Positions 34,901 to 44,112 of a stretch of DNA of 64,000 bases are shown here, in pieces. The position numbers and the translations under genes were made by a program. The stretch lies in the NCBI RefSeq assembly GCF_003086295.3, contig NC_092053.1, positions 111,617,506 through 111,681,505 of the forward strand, written 5' to 3'. How positions within the stretch are numbered: the stretch's first letter is position 1; each line of letters opens with the position of its first letter. A model generated the notes under the pieces. That model did no database searches. It was not told the origin of the DNA and was given only the letters and a program-made list of their open reading frames with translations. This DNA is from Arachis hypogaea. Taxonomy: Eukaryota; Streptophyta; Magnoliopsida; Fabales; Fabaceae.

Positions 34901-36775
34901 TGTTGAAATCGACTCACTTGTTGACACTTTTGTTCCCTCATCACTAGATAAGTTCCCTGAAGATGATGAAGAAATATGGAATGTTCAGTTATTTCGATCA
35001 ATTGATGGAGGAGCAGCTTTGGGCCTCCCAAATTCTGCAGAAGAAGTAGCAAGGTTGGGTCTTATGAATGAAAAAGAACATATCTTTGACTGCAGCATCC
35101 AAAATGCTTATATTACTGCTATCAGGAGAGCTAAGAGTTTTATCTATATAGAAAATCAGTATTTTATGGGAAGCTCTTTTGGCTGGAATTCTGGCAACCT
35201 CCAAGTTCAGGAGGTGGGAGCTTTGCATCTTATTCCGAAGGAATTGTCTCTCAAGATTGTCAGCAAGATTGAAGCAGGAGAAAGGTTTAGTGTATATGTA
35301 GTGATTCCAATGTGGCCAGAGGGTATTCCTGAGAGTAACTCTGTTCAAAGCATGTTGAGTTGGCAGAAGGAGACAATGGATATGATGTACATTGATATAA
35401 TCCAAGCTCTACGTGCCAAAGGGATTACTGCTGACCCAAAAGACTATTTGAGTTTCTTTTGCCTTGCAAATCGTGAAAAGAAGAATAATGGAGAATATAA
35501 ACCTTCTAAACACCCACAATATGACTCAGATTATAACAGAGCTCAACAAGCAAGGAGATTCATGATCTATGTACATGCTAAAATGATGATAGGTAACTTA
35601 TTTATTATATTTGTTTGTACAATTTATTATATTGGTTATTTTTGTGACTAAATTTATTTTAAATTTCTTAAATGTAGTGTTTTATAACTCACAATATAAT
35701 TTAAAATTTAAAGTTCAAAAGTTATAGTTCTCACGAGTTTTAATAGGAAATTAAATTAATTTTTTTCCTAAATTCTAGTTGTACCTATTATCGTTAGACT
35801 CATTTTTTGGCTGTTCAATAAATTAATGATAAGGTATCTTTAAGAGTGGATTGGCTTGTATGTTAGTCAAAGTTTTTCATATACTATATTTATATAATAT
35901 TATTAAACAACTAAGTATATTTGAGAATTAGGATACTCTACTGTATAGATTAAAGTTGTATAAAAAAAATATAAATTCTTTTTATAGTTATTTTTTGTTA
36001 TTTTATTGTTGTTTAAAATGTGAGTCTTAATTTTTTCAATTTTTTTTTCATCCCATACAAAAAAAAATCTGTAATAAGCTTATATTTTTACCATATAATT
36101 CACCTTGAGAATTTAGGTTGCTGACAAGTTCCACTTTCAAATCTAATTTTCAATGTCATAAATGACATTTGCGGATATGATACTTTTATTTTAGTTTTTT
36201 TTTTTTTTAACTAGAAGACATTTAAAATATTTGAGTTAAAATAAGAATTTGAAAATACAATGACAAATTTAATAATACAAACTAAAGAACAAATCAATCC
36301 AATGCCTTTCCAGAGTCAATTATGATTATTATTGTTTCACGCAGTTGATGATGAATACATAATTATTGGATCTGCCAATATCAATCAACGATCCATGGAT
36401 GGAGCTAGAGATACAGAGATTGCGATGGGAGCTTACCAACCATATCACATAGAAAGAAATGAGCCAAACAGGGGTCAGATACATGGCTTTAGAATGGCCT
36501 TGTGGTACGAGCACTTGGGTTTTCTAGATGGCTCTTTTCTTGTTCCACAGAGTTTGGAGTGTATCAGACTTATAAACAATATTTCAAGAAGGTATTGGGA
36601 CCTTTACTGTAGCGAAACCCTTGATGAAGACTTGCCTGGACATTTGCTTAGTTATCCCATTAAAGTAACAGAAAGTGGTAATGTCACAACGCATCTTGGT
36701 GTAGAGCACTTTCCGGACACAAAGGCACGAATTCTTGGGTCCAAATCGGAACTTCCTTTTGTCTTGACTACTTAA
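16845..36775 (+). CDS. PLDALPHA: Phospholipase D, alpha-type C2-PLD (three coding exons)
   Basis: Hydrolyses membrane phospholipids such as phosphatidylcholine to phosphatidic acid and the free head group. In plants this feeds stress and ABA signalling. Joining 16845-16949, 33675-35592 and 36345-36775 gives an 817-aa reading, close to the usual 800-810 aa of plant PLD alpha. The N-terminal C2 domain (about residues 8-165) would bind Ca2+ and lipid. The first HKD motif is HQKIIIVD (H338, K340, D345), then IENQYF near 528. The second HKD motif, HAKMMIVD (H669, K671, D676), crosses the exon 2/3 junction. The C-terminus ends in the family-typical FPDTKAR..LTT. No stops or shifts occur, so it looks functional. 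The oddity is a 16.7-kb first intron filled with transposons. Alpha-class is chosen over beta/delta by overall length and the C-terminal tail. The subclass is not certain. Confidence 0.93.
17101..17365. mobile_element. MITE in PLD intron 1
   Basis: AT-rich non-coding element. Its core (17210-17350) resembles the MITE at 14763-14930: TATATTAAAAATAAATTAAA, TTTATACAAATATATCATGAC and a terminal GATTT..TAGT arm. The edges ATAATGCTAAA and TATAGTATTTTT form weak inverted ends. Boundaries approximate. Confidence 0.5.
17540..18093 (-). mobile_element. CACTA (En/Spm) 3' terminal region
   Basis: Read on the minus strand, the end is ..TTTTCTTGTAATAAG, a degenerate form of the CACTA terminus TTTTCTTGTAGTG. 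It carries subterminal repeats of TTATCGTCGGA in both orientations (about 17606, 17669, 17712, 17752, 17770, 17812). Such repeats are the usual binding sites for the element's own regulatory protein. It is the 3' side of the element whose transposase lies at 28416-30870. The gypsy insertion at 18094 separates them. Confidence 0.65.
18094..19415 (-). mobile_element. 3' LTR of the 18094-28415 gypsy element
   Basis: 1,322 bp. It is longer than the 5' copy by 71 bp because the ACGCGTACGCGT array at 19044-19145 has five units here and two in the partner. It ends CACGCATCA next to the non-coding tail. Confidence 0.93.
19416..19453 (-). promoter_or_regulatory. Polypurine tract and pre-PPT hairpin (copy B)
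   Basis: Minus strand: hairpin GTTGCTTG-AGGA-CAAGCAAC (19434-19453), then 18 nt including TTCAAGTTTGGTGTTG, then the LTR. The 8-bp stem is perfect. The same arrangement with the same 18-nt spacing occurs at 51381-51418. Confidence 0.75.
19454..21330 (-). other. Non-coding tail of gypsy element with palindrome array
   Basis: No coding potential. It contains a duplicate of the hairpin-PPT unit at 20585-20622, with stem TTTGCTTG/CAAGCAAA. At 20765-21170 there is a dense array of about eleven ACGCGTACGCGT-like palindromes, mostly in pairs. The left third (19500-20300) has pyrimidine-rich, repeat-like text with two TAAATGTTTTGTCTCAAG copies (19731, 19886). Confidence 0.7.
20765..21170. repeat. 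ACGCGTACGCGT palindrome array
   Basis: Roughly eleven copies of (G)ACGCG(T/C)ACGCGT, arranged as doublets 16-18 bp apart (near 20774, 20823, 20873, 20991, 21040, with a single at 21153). They are separated by unrelated GC-rich text. The same unit is in this element's LTRs and, degenerate, in the LTR at 1994-3451. Small ORFs here are palindrome shadows. Confidence 0.85.
21331..21362 (-). promoter_or_regulatory. Conserved post-pol motif
   Basis: Minus strand reads TTAAAGAAGTGCTTGTCAGG then AGGCAACCCGAT, directly after the integrase region. An almost identical motif follows the protease ORF of the element at 42397-53133 (48384-48413). It can fold as a short stem around AGGCAA. Role unknown. Confidence 0.5.
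21363..22671 (-). pseudogene. Gypsy integrase (Athila-like)
   Basis: Catalyses insertion of element cDNA. The cleanest part (22271-21882) begins [13 protein letters not shown], includes the first catalytic Asp, then [11 protein letters not shown] with the second Asp and the Q-T-S-G-Q-V-E region with the catalytic Glu. Upstream, up to 22671, are zinc-finger remnants (H-H-C-C type) with stops. Downstream, an [24 protein letters not shown] segment follows a TAG at 21882. Several in-frame stops mean it is inactive as it stands. Confidence 0.85.
22671..24495 (-). pseudogene. Gypsy reverse transcriptase-RNase H
   Basis: Converts element RNA to DNA. In order: an N-terminal linker (24495-23881), RT fingers/palm with [20 protein letters not shown] at 23841 and YNQIEVDP, then [16 protein letters not shown] frameshift lies near 23570-23720. 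The catalytic box reads FMDNFSVFG, where the second Asp of the usual D-D pair is Asn. RNase H follows with [16 protein letters not shown] and [14 protein letters not shown] text, ending near [11 protein letters not shown]. The frameshift and D-to-N change both argue that it is inactive. Confidence 0.88.
24496..24867 (-). pseudogene. Gypsy aspartic protease
   Basis: 123-codon open stretch, in frame with the RT downstream but separated from it by a single stop at 24496. The family active-site phrase is C-D-L-G-A-S-I-N-L-M-P. Here it is [11 protein letters not shown], with Gly replaced by Arg. The later [16 protein letters not shown] flap-side motif is intact. It would cleave gag-pol. Probably impaired. 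Confidence 0.85.
25044..26777 (-). pseudogene. Gypsy gag (Athila-like)
   Basis: Structural protein of the element particle. One reading frame from ATG at 26777 to 25044, interrupted by stops. The first segment (26777-26487, 96 aa) holds [15 protein letters not shown] and [13 protein letters not shown] and ends in TAA. The main gag region has [37 protein letters not shown] and [17 protein letters not shown], then a Gln/Asn-rich tail and a coiled-coil-like [14 protein letters not shown]. It is clearly homologous to the gag at 46014-47726. The stop at 26487 falls at the same codon as the one at 46296. Confidence 0.85.
27141..27162 (-). promoter_or_regulatory. Primer-binding site of gypsy element
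   Basis: Minus strand TTTTTGGCGCCGTTACCGGGG directly inside the 5' LTR. It matches the common plant gypsy PBS TGGCGCCGTTGCCGGGG with one change. Confidence 0.85.
27165..28415 (-). mobile_element. 5' LTR of the 18094-28415 gypsy element
   Basis: 1,251 bp, near-identical to 18094-19415. Its U5 side (27175-27255 plus coordinates) has the conserved GGGATCGACCC..ACTTGGTACGACCCGATGCACTTGC block with a short stem CCTCA/TGAGG. Confidence 0.93.
28416..30870 (-). pseudogene. CACTA transposase (plant Transposase_24 / Ptta-En/Spm type)
   Basis: Start ATG at 30870 ([20 protein letters not shown], a Gly/Arg-rich N-terminus usual for this family). Exon 1 runs to a WPDGGMG-like end at about 30496 with donor G|GTAAGTAAC and contains a frameshift. 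Exon 2 (about 29742-29611) reads [20 protein letters not shown], then [12 protein letters not shown]. Exon 3 starts after TTGTTGCAG near 29522 and reads [16 protein letters not shown]. Further exons near 29270, 29130 and 28920-28420 carry [40 protein letters not shown] and a Gln/Met-rich C-terminal coiled coil. Stops and shifts indicate a dead gene. Its terminal exon is cut by the gypsy insertion at 28415. Antisense to PLD. Confidence 0.75.
29775..30465. repeat. 99-bp minisatellite in the transposase intron
   Basis: About seven tandem copies of a 99-bp unit containing AATCATAATCATCAAAAGTA and CCTAAATCCACTAAACAGG. Matching anchors fall at about 29831, 29930, 30029, 30128, 30253, 30352 and 30451. 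The one long interval (125) holds a 26-bp partial duplication. It lies between transposase exons 1 and 2. It is not a CRISPR array: whole units repeat without unique spacers. Confidence 0.9.
30988..31739. other. AT-rich intronic stretch
   Basis: Part of PLD intron 1 with no gene, terminal repeat or structured repeat that I can identify. The 5' terminus of the CACTA element should be near here but no TTTCTTGTAGTG-like end is visible. Confidence 0.5.
31740..32180. repeat. Dispersed repeat rich in ACGTG motifs
   Basis: Non-coding repeat-like block with at least six ACGTG cores (GACACGTGGA, ATACGTGGCA, GACACGTGAC, ATACGTGGTG, ACACGTGTAA, CCACGTCA) in about 200 bp. Its ends carry diverged direct copies of TTGGTACACGACATTCAATTTCAAGA and TTAGTGTACGACGCCAATCTCAAGA-type text. 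ACGTG is the core of G-box/ABRE sites, but regulation is not shown. Confidence 0.5.
32453..32995 (+). mobile_element. hAT transposon remnant in PLD intron 1
   Basis: Ends CAGAGACGGAGC and CTCCGGCACTG form imperfect inverted repeats, with CTCACAA on both flanks (32446-32452, 32996-33002) fitting an 8-bp hAT target duplication with one mismatch. An internal reading near 32655-32815 contains [18 protein letters not shown], the hAT C-terminal dimerisation motif, ending at a stop. Most of the transposase is deleted. The same family supplies the ends at 41574 and 62042. Confidence 0.75.
33004..33674 (+). other. End of PLD intron 1
   Basis: AT-rich, gene-free. Ends in a pyrimidine-rich tract and the acceptor ATTCATGCAG|CTATCA. 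No repeat boundaries recognised. Confidence 0.6.
33675..35592 (+). CDS. PLDALPHA: PLD coding exon 2
   Basis: Encodes residues 36 to 674 plus the first base of codon 675: the rest of the C2 domain, HKD motif 1, the IYIENQYF motif and HAKMMI of HKD motif 2. The open frame extends past 35592, but the donor ATGATAG|GTAACT is correct: exon 3 restores [21 protein letters not shown] across the junction in phase 1. Confidence 0.95.
35593..36344 (+). other. PLD intron 2
   Basis: 752-bp AT-rich intron from GTAACTTA to TTTCACGCAG. No transposon recognised. Confidence 0.92.
36345..36775 (+). CDS. PLDALPHA: PLD coding exon 3 and stop
   Basis: Encodes the C-terminal part: [20 protein letters not shown], the [10 protein letters not shown] motif and the terminal [18 protein letters not shown], stop TAA at 36773-36775. 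The family-typical tail argues for a complete gene. Confidence 0.95.
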
Positions 36776-37322
36776 ATTGAGTTATTCATGCTGAGTTTTT
36801 CATTTTGTCATCAGTTTATGCCTTGATCATGACATTTTAATACAGAGAAATTCATATGTTGTAGATTATTCGAAAATTGTTGTAGCTCATAAGTTCGTTG
36901 GATTTAAAGTTGGTGTTTGCTTCCCTACAATCATAAATTCATAGGTACTAATACGAAAAAAACGTGGACAAATTATAGACACGTGAATTATATTTTTTAC
37001 GTCAATAAATAATTTTTTTTATTAAATATATATCATATCAATATTTTTACTAAACTACCTTTATACTTTAATAAAAAACAAAAAATATTTTTTATTTAAT
37101 TTTATAACAAAGACTTAAATATCCTTTTTCTCACATTGAACAATTACTCTAATCCTTTTAATTTAGTCAAAACTAAATCAACTTTAGTTTTACATTTTTA
37201 AATCTAAAACAATTTAAAAATTAAAAGTTTGAAACAAAAATATATATATGAAAAATAAAAAAAATAAAAAACGGTATTGATCTTGTTTAGGGTTCTGGAC
37301 AAAGAAGAATAACAAAAAGGAG
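36776..37322. other. PLD 3' region, no further gene
   Basis: AT-rich. An AATACAGAGAAATTC/poly-A-signal-like context near 36840 could serve as the 3' end. No ORF, repeat boundary or RNA gene seen. Confidence 0.5.
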
Positions 37323-37469
37323 GTGTTTCTGTTAGTCCGTCTCCTCTCCGCTCTTCTTTCTCCAAAGCTCTTTTTGTCTCGTCTCTATTCTGGTCTTCTC
37401 TCTCAAGCTCTGTTCGTCTCGTCTTTGGCCAAAAAGAAAACAAAGCTCTGTTCGAATCGCCTCCCCTCC

Positions 37470-37697
37470 ATGACCCCTGTCAATTTTATGTTCTTCCACG
37501 ACCTCCCCGTGTATGCCCTCAGCAATCCGTGGGAGGAGTTTTTGCTGGTTGCCGGAGCCACCACTGGCAAGAACCTCGGCCTCTTCTACTTCAACAAAGA
37601 CGACGCACAAGTCCTGTTGTGCCAGGTTTCCATGGTCAACCCTCGCCTACGTGACGGCTCCAAAATTATTCATGTTGCACTCAACAAGATTCTCTAA
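37470..37697 (+). pseudogene. TIC22-like chloroplast import protein fragment
   Basis: 75-aa reading from ATG at 37470. LPVYALSNPWEEFLLVAGAT, then TGKNLGLFYFNKDDAQ and SKIIHVALNKIL match my recollection of the first half of TIC22/TIC22-like proteins. These are soluble intermembrane-space factors of chloroplast preprotein import. The frame closes at TAA right after ALNKIL, where the family continues with QLKV..GVAFR. No obvious donor precedes the stop and no later part was found nearby. The open frame extends upstream to 37323 without a clear transit peptide. It is probably a truncated gene copy. A real first exon with an unseen donor is less likely. Confidence 0.6.
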
Positions 37698-38247
37698 GTT
37701 GCTCCTCTCTTTTCTCTCTCTCTCAGTAATTTGATTCACCTTATGGTGTTTTACTGATTCACTTTATTGAATTGCTTGATAATAATTTTTATTGCTTCTT
37801 TGAATTAACGTGACGTTTGACAATGTCCAAGTATGATTATGATTATATGAACACTTATCTACTTAGATTTATGGATATCAGAGATAATTGAATCTATTAT
37901 TGATTATTGTTTCTGGTCATAATATTTGAAATTGTGAAACCAAAGTTTAGTTTGATAACAATATTATGGTAATAATAAGCTAAGGACAAATTTAAAAAAT
38001 GCAAATTTATTTACTTTATATTTTTACAAACAATGCAAGCAGCAAAATAAACGAAAGAGAAAATAAAATGAACGTTGAAGACACTTGTGCGAGCTATCAT
38101 GGCAAATATTTATTTGAAAAAATATGAGTCAAACATAATGTGAAAAAGCTTAGAAGATAATAATTTTTACTTGTTAATGATCAAATATTTACTTTCTGAA
38201 AAAGCTTTATCTGATGATCATATTACTGTCGGAACAATCCAATAAAT
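37698..38247. other. Gene-free stretch after TIC22-like fragment
   Basis: AT-rich DNA, starting with a CT-rich run. No exon that could continue TIC22 and no repeat boundary is visible. Confidence 0.5.
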
Positions 38248-38528
38248 TATGTGTTAAATAATTTGTTATTGTTATTATATTAAAATGTTAATATAAAAAG
38301 ATCTTTGATTAAATTTAGAAATTTATTATTGTGATAGTAATTTATAATATTGAGAGATAAATTTTTTATAATTTAATCTAAATTGTTCTTGATTATAGGA
38401 TTATTAAAAAAGATATTAATAATCCAAAAAGATTAATATATATATATAATAATTTTTATTAGATAAAGATTAATAGATCTCAATTATTAAATTATATATA
38501 TAGATGGTGCATATAGAGATATGACCAT
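38248..38528 (+). mobile_element. LTR fragment, same family as the solo LTR at 5200-6824
   Basis: Aligns by eye with the reverse complement of about 6510-6790: TTGTTATTGTTATTATATTA.., GAGAGATAAATTTTTTATAA.., AGATGGTGCATATAGAGATA. It is plus-oriented here, whereas the 5200-6824 copy is minus. Truncated on both sides, no TSD. Confidence 0.75.
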
Positions 38529-39589
38529 TGAAAACTGGAAACTAGAATTTAATGTAATATTGAAAGAAGCGAGACAGAGAGATACCGAACTTGAAAAACT
38601 TCTATAATACGAAAATTGAAAATTGGAAATTAGAATTTAATGTAATGTTGGGTTGAGATTGACTTATAGTCTAAACTCTGTTTCGTTCTCACTCTGAAAA
38701 AGTGAAAATACAAAACCATTCGTTTTGGAATAACAGCTTGATTATCTTTCTAAACAGCTTGCAGCACTTGCAAATATGATTTATATGGTTCCATATTGAA
38801 GCTAAGCTGGTGGAAAGAAATATCATGGATGGACTTATCATTGTTGAGCCATTATTTTGTTATTGAAATATTGTGAATGGATTTCATCACTTAAATCAAA
38901 ACGCTGTTGGACATCACTTATTTTTGGATCATATTAAGTGATGCTATGCATATCACTTTTTTTTTTAAAAAATTTTGCCATATGTATTTATATTTATGAA
39001 TATAAAAACTATATTTTGTATATTCCAATATTTTTTATAAATATAAATTCTAATTTATAATGATATTTTATTGTATTTATACGATTAATATTAGGACTGT
39101 ATAATTAATTTTGTTTTAAAGAAAATTTTAACTACTAAACATAATTTTTAAGTATCTCAACAAAAAATATAGATATATGTAATTTTTTAAATTAATAAAA
39201 TTTATAATTTTAAATTTTAAATCCAAACAACAAAATTAGATTAACTGAAAAAATAAATTTCAAGTGAACTATAAAATAAATAAACTAATTTAACATCATT
39301 TATTATGTAAGAAGACATATAATTGTTTATTAAAATAAGCCTAATTTTTTTAATTTTTTATAATACACTCCAACTATGTTAATTGATATTTTTTAACGTT
39401 TTTTAATATACTATAAAAAGATAAGTATGAATTCATGATGATTGAAAAATGAAGTAATTAATACACTTGGCGTAAACATAAGTGCAAAAAAATAGTTAAA
39501 TATGGTTGATTATTATTATTATTATTATTATTTCCCTTCCTATTGCTTATATAGTTATATGTTAGTTTAATATAGCTTTCCTTTCGGAC
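38529..39589. other. AT-rich intergenic DNA
   Basis: Contains a diverged 33-bp direct repeat (AACTGGAAACTAGAATTTAA at 38531, AATTGGAAATTAGAATTTAA at 38619) and an (ATT)n run at about 39508-39533. No gene recognised. Confidence 0.5.
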
Positions 39590-39595
39590 ACCGTA

Positions 39596-41446
39596 TTAGT
39601 ATCAAGGTTCTAAAAACCGAATCGGTCATCGAACCGTTTTAGTTATTGGTTTATTGGTTTATAGGTTCAATCGATTTAACCATAATTAAACTGAAAAAAC
39701 TGTTTTATAATAAAATAATAAATAAAATATAAATAAACACATTAAATCATAATTATAGTCTAATATAAACCTTAAAATATTATCCAAATTAAAGTACTAC
39801 ATAAACCAGAATGTTATGATCTTATTCAAATACAAACTCAAAAAGTCAAATAACAAAATAAGATAACCAAACATAAAATGCCAACATCCAAACTTATCAT
39901 CAATCATCAAAATCCACTATAAATCATAATGTTATTGATACTAATGCTGCATGCCATTAATTCTGGATGGAGTCATAAATTAAGGAATGGAATAATATAT
40001 ATTATCCGCCTTTCAGTTTGCTTATTGATTTCATAATATATATCTGTTCACCAGTTTTGTAATTTATCATCCACAAAAGGGAAATTACAATCCAGTAAAT
40101 CCACAAAGACCTCAAACTTGTCAAGTTTCAAAAATTTAACAGCAGCAATTCAATCTCCAGTAGCACATCACTAGGCAAAGAAATCACAAAATCCTACATA
40201 ACTGAAATAAAAAATCATAAAGACAATCACCATTTAAGCATAATTAAATCACAAAACAGTAAAATAAACACAAACACACACAAAACAGCAGCAATTTCAG
40301 TTTCCAGCAGCACATCATTATGCAAAGAAATCACAAAACACAAAACATCAGCACAACAACAGCAGAGCAGAACATATGCTGAATTAAATAACTTAACAAT
40401 CTAAGAACAATTAAGCCCAAAGCATAGTTTTAATTGACTTAATTAAACACAAAAATGCTCAGCAATGAACAACAGAGAGCCAAAAAAGCATAGCACAGCA
40501 GCGAAGAAGACACAAACCAGGGTACAACACAGCATAGCAGTAGTGAGCAGAGCCATTCAATAATCAATATAATTTGATAATTTATGAACTAAAAAACAAA
40601 CACGAACAGCAGGCACTAGTACTGAGCTATGTGATACAAGTATTCCTTTAGGCAATGAGTACAATCAAGAAACTTTAACAAAATTTAACAGCAGAAAAAA
40701 TAAAAGCATGTACAAACTAGTATCAATTTATCATCAATCAGTAGGAGGATTGGCGTTGGGGGAATAGAAGGGCCTTCCAGCACCACGAAATAGGAGGATT
40801 GAAGAACGATCACGATGAACCAGGCGACAACAGTGCGACAAACGGGGGCGCGATGGAGGCTAGGGTTGTATTTTGGGGAGAAATAATGAGAGTATGTATG
40901 AGACTGAGGAATCAGGAATGGGGCTCGAGACAGGGGCAAGGGCTTCAGGTCACTAAGGACGACACTGCGCGACAGCAAGGAGTGGTGGCGGTGGCTGCGA
41001 TTTCTACGGCTGACTTCGACGGAAAGGGATGCGCGAATCTCCAAGCTGGCTCCACAAACTTGTGACGGTGAGTAACTTCGATTGAGGTGTTGCGACGGCG
41101 GCGGTGGCTCGAGGTAGAGACTGCATGGGTGGCCACTGAGTGCGAGAGGCGACAGTGGAGGACTGCAGGGTGGAGGCTCGAGAATGGTGTCTGAGTGAAC
41201 TGAAGAGCGAGGACCGAAGACTGAAGGCTAGGGTTGGTTTCTAGATCAAAACGCAGCGTTTTTGACAAAATTTAAAAAATCGGCCGGGTCACGGTTCGGT
41301 TCGACCGACCGATTTTCGACTAGTTCGGCAGTTCAATTTCGGTTCTTAAATTTAATAATTTTACCTTCTATCTGAACCGTATTTGTTAACGATTCTCGGT
41401 TTGACCGGCCGATTCAAATCGATTTTCAGAACATTGATTAGTATTA
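39596..41446. mobile_element. Inverted-repeat DNA transposon candidate (about 1.85 kb)
   Basis: The left end TCAAGGTTCTAAAAACCGAA and the right end, read inverted as TCAATGTTCTGAAAATCG, form imperfect terminal inverted repeats rich in AACCG/CGGTT. A 6-bp TTAGTA is present on both flanks, so a Mutator-like 9-bp TSD is possible but blurred by local repetition. The GC-rich part at 40740-41230 has short ORFs with no recognised domain. It could be captured host sequence or just element DNA. Confidence 0.5.
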
Positions 41447-42242
41447 GTATTATATTTAGATATTTAGTTAATGTTGGAAATTGGAATGTTTTATTGGTTT
41501 GTTGGGAAATAGGATCACATATATTATATACTTCGGCTCTTGTTTGATTTATTTTAGTAAACTAATACGCAGTTAGAGACGGAACTTTGTGAAGGCAATG
41601 GGAGTTATGGCCTTCCGAAAAATTTTGTAAAAAAATTAGTAATTTTTATTTAAAAAAATAAAGTTAGTTCATTTGATTAAATTGATATTTTTTATCTTAT
41701 TTATTTGTATTTAATATTCATTTTTACTATTCACTTATTTTTACTATTCACTTATTTGTATTTAATATTCATTTGTGTGTTGAAATTTTTTACTATTCAC
41801 TTATTTTTGTATGTTAAAATTGAAATAAAAAGACTCTCTCTTATTTTCTTATACATTTTCATTTCATGTATTATTTTAATTTTAGACCAATAGTAACATA
41901 GTTAATAGAAATATCCATTGTTAATAAAAAATATTATTTTATTTTTAAATTAACATTGTTACTTAAATGTCAAGTATTAGTATTGTTTACATTAATGAAT
42001 TTGAATATTTTATTTGCTGAAAAGTTAAAATTTTATTTTGTTGCAATATATTATATTTAATCACAATAAAAATAAATAATATTAAAATTTTTGAGAGATA
42101 GATATGATCAAAAATAAAATTAGTTGTTTAAAATGTCAAAATTAACTTATAAATTATAAATAACTTTATATAATTTAAAAAAACACCTGCTTTTTAGAAA
42201 GAGAAAAAATAGTTTTTAGATTAAAAAAATGTTTTTTATATG

Positions 42243-42396
42243 TGATATGGTCGTTACACCTATAGAACTCGGCATCATACGTCACACCTCAGCCATAAAT
42301 ACACATTACAAATACGGTCTTCATGAGCAATAACTCGGCAAAACCGACGTTATGGATCAAAACCGCCGAATAAAGGACGACATAATGACCAGATAC
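42243..42396 (+). mobile_element. Tat 5' LTR, left part
   Basis: 154 bp from TGATATGGTCGTTACACC to CCAGATAC. Here the LTR is interrupted by the inner gypsy element. GATAC at 42392-42396 is the left copy of that element's target duplication. Confidence 0.92.
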
Positions 42397-44112
42397 TGAT
42401 GAGCGGATAATTTATACGCTTTTTGGCATTGTTTTTAGTATGTTTTTAGTAGAATCTAGTTACTTTTAGGGATGTTTTCATTAGTTTTTATGTTAAATTC
42501 ACATTTCTAGACTTTACTATGAGTTTGTGTGTTTTTCTGTGATTTCAGGTATTTTCTGGCTGAAATTGAGGGACTTGAGCAAAAATCATATTCAGAGGTT
42601 GAAGAAGGACTGCTGATGCTGTTGGATTCTGACCTCCCTACACTCAAAGTGGATTTTCTGGAGCTACAGAACTCAAAATGGCGCGCTTCCAATTGCGTTG
42701 GAAGGTAGACATCCAGGGCTTTCCAGCAATATATAATAGTCCATACTTTAGCCAAGTTTGGACAATATAAAAGGGCGTTGAACTCCAGTTCTACGCTGCT
42801 GTCTGGAATTATACGCCAGAAACACGTCACAAGCCAGAGTTGAACGCCAGAAATACGTTACAAACTGGCGTTCAACTCCAAGATTGACCTCTACACGTGT
42901 AACATTCAAGCTCAGCCCAAGCACACACCAAGTGGGCCCCGAAAGTGGATTTATGCATCAATTACTTACTTCTGTAAACCCTAGTAACTAGTTTATTATA
43001 AATAGGACTTTTTACTATTGTATTAGACATCTTTGATCAGTTTTATGCTATCTTAGACTTTCATGGGGGCTGGCCATTCGGCCATGCCTGAACCATTATC
43101 ACTTATGTATTTTCATACGGTAGAGTTTCTGCACTCCATAGATTAAGGTGTGGAGCTCTGCTGTTCCTCAAAGATTAATGCAAAGTACTACTGTTTTTCT
43201 ATTCAATTCAACTTATTCCGCTTCTAAGATATTCATTCGCACTTCAACCTGAATGTGATGAACGTGACAATCATCATCATTCCCTATGAACGCGTGCTTG
43301 ACAACCACTTCCGTTCTACTTTAGATTGAATGAGTATCTCTTGGATCTCTTAATCAGAATCTTCGTGGTATAAACTAGATTGATGGCGGCATTCATGAGA
43401 GTCCAGAAAGTCTAAACCTTGTCTGTGGTATTCTGAGTAAGACTCTGGGATTGAATGACTGTGACGAACTTCAAACTCGCGAGTGCTGGGCGTAGTGACA
43501 GACGCAAAAGGAGGATGAATCCTATTCCAGTATGATCGAGAACCTCAGATAATTAGTCGTGCTGTGACAGAGCATTTGGACCATTTTCACAAGAGGATAG
43601 AATGCAGCCATTGACAAGGGTGATGCCTCCAGACGATTAGCCATGCAGTGACAGCGCATCGGACCATTTTCCAGAGAGGATTAAAAGTAGCCATTGACAA
43701 CGGTGATGTCCTTACATAAAGCCAGCCGTAGAAAGGAGTAAGACTGATTGGATGAAGACAGCGGGAAAGCAGAGATTCAGAGGAACGAAAGCATGTCTAT
43801 ACGCTTATCTGAAATTCTCACCAATGAATTACATAAGTGTTTCTATCCTTATTTTATGTTTATTTATTATTTATGTTTGAAAACTCCATAACTATTTTAT
43901 ATCCGCCTGACTGAGATTTACAAGGTGACCATAGCTTGCTTCATACCAACAATCTCCGTGGGATCGACCCTTACTCATGTAAGGTTTATTACTTGGACGA
44001 CCCAGTGCACTTGCTGGTTAGTTGTATCGAAGTTGTGAATGAAAAACAATTTATTAAGACGTGCGTACAGAGTTTCTGGCGCCGTTGCCTGAGATCACAA
44101 TTTCGTGCACCA
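42397..44112 (+). mobile_element. 5' LTR of non-autonomous gypsy element
   Basis: TG..CA LTR, near-identical to 51419-53133. At 42770-42900 it carries ..GGCGTTGAACTCCAG.. and ..TTGAACGCCAG..CTGGCGTTCAACTC.. palindromic units. The U5 side has GTGGGATCGACC, then the stem CCTTAC-TCAT-GTAAGG (43969-43984), then TTACTTGGACGACCC. A PBS-like TGGCGCCGTTGCC lies inside the LTR at 44077-44089. Confidence 0.92.

Noticed and set aside
33813..35405. Minus-strand ORFs of 64-135 aa opposite the PLD exon
   Set aside because: They are antisense shadows of a strongly recognised coding exon.
35593..35651. Extension of PLD exon 2 to the stop at 35651
   Set aside because: It would end the protein inside the second HKD motif. 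The GTAACT donor at 35593 joins exactly to exon 3.
40685..41268. ORFs of 88-119 aa on both strands in the AACCG-ended element
   Set aside because: GC-rich stretch with overlapping opposing ORFs, no recognised domain and no splice context. Not supported as a gene.
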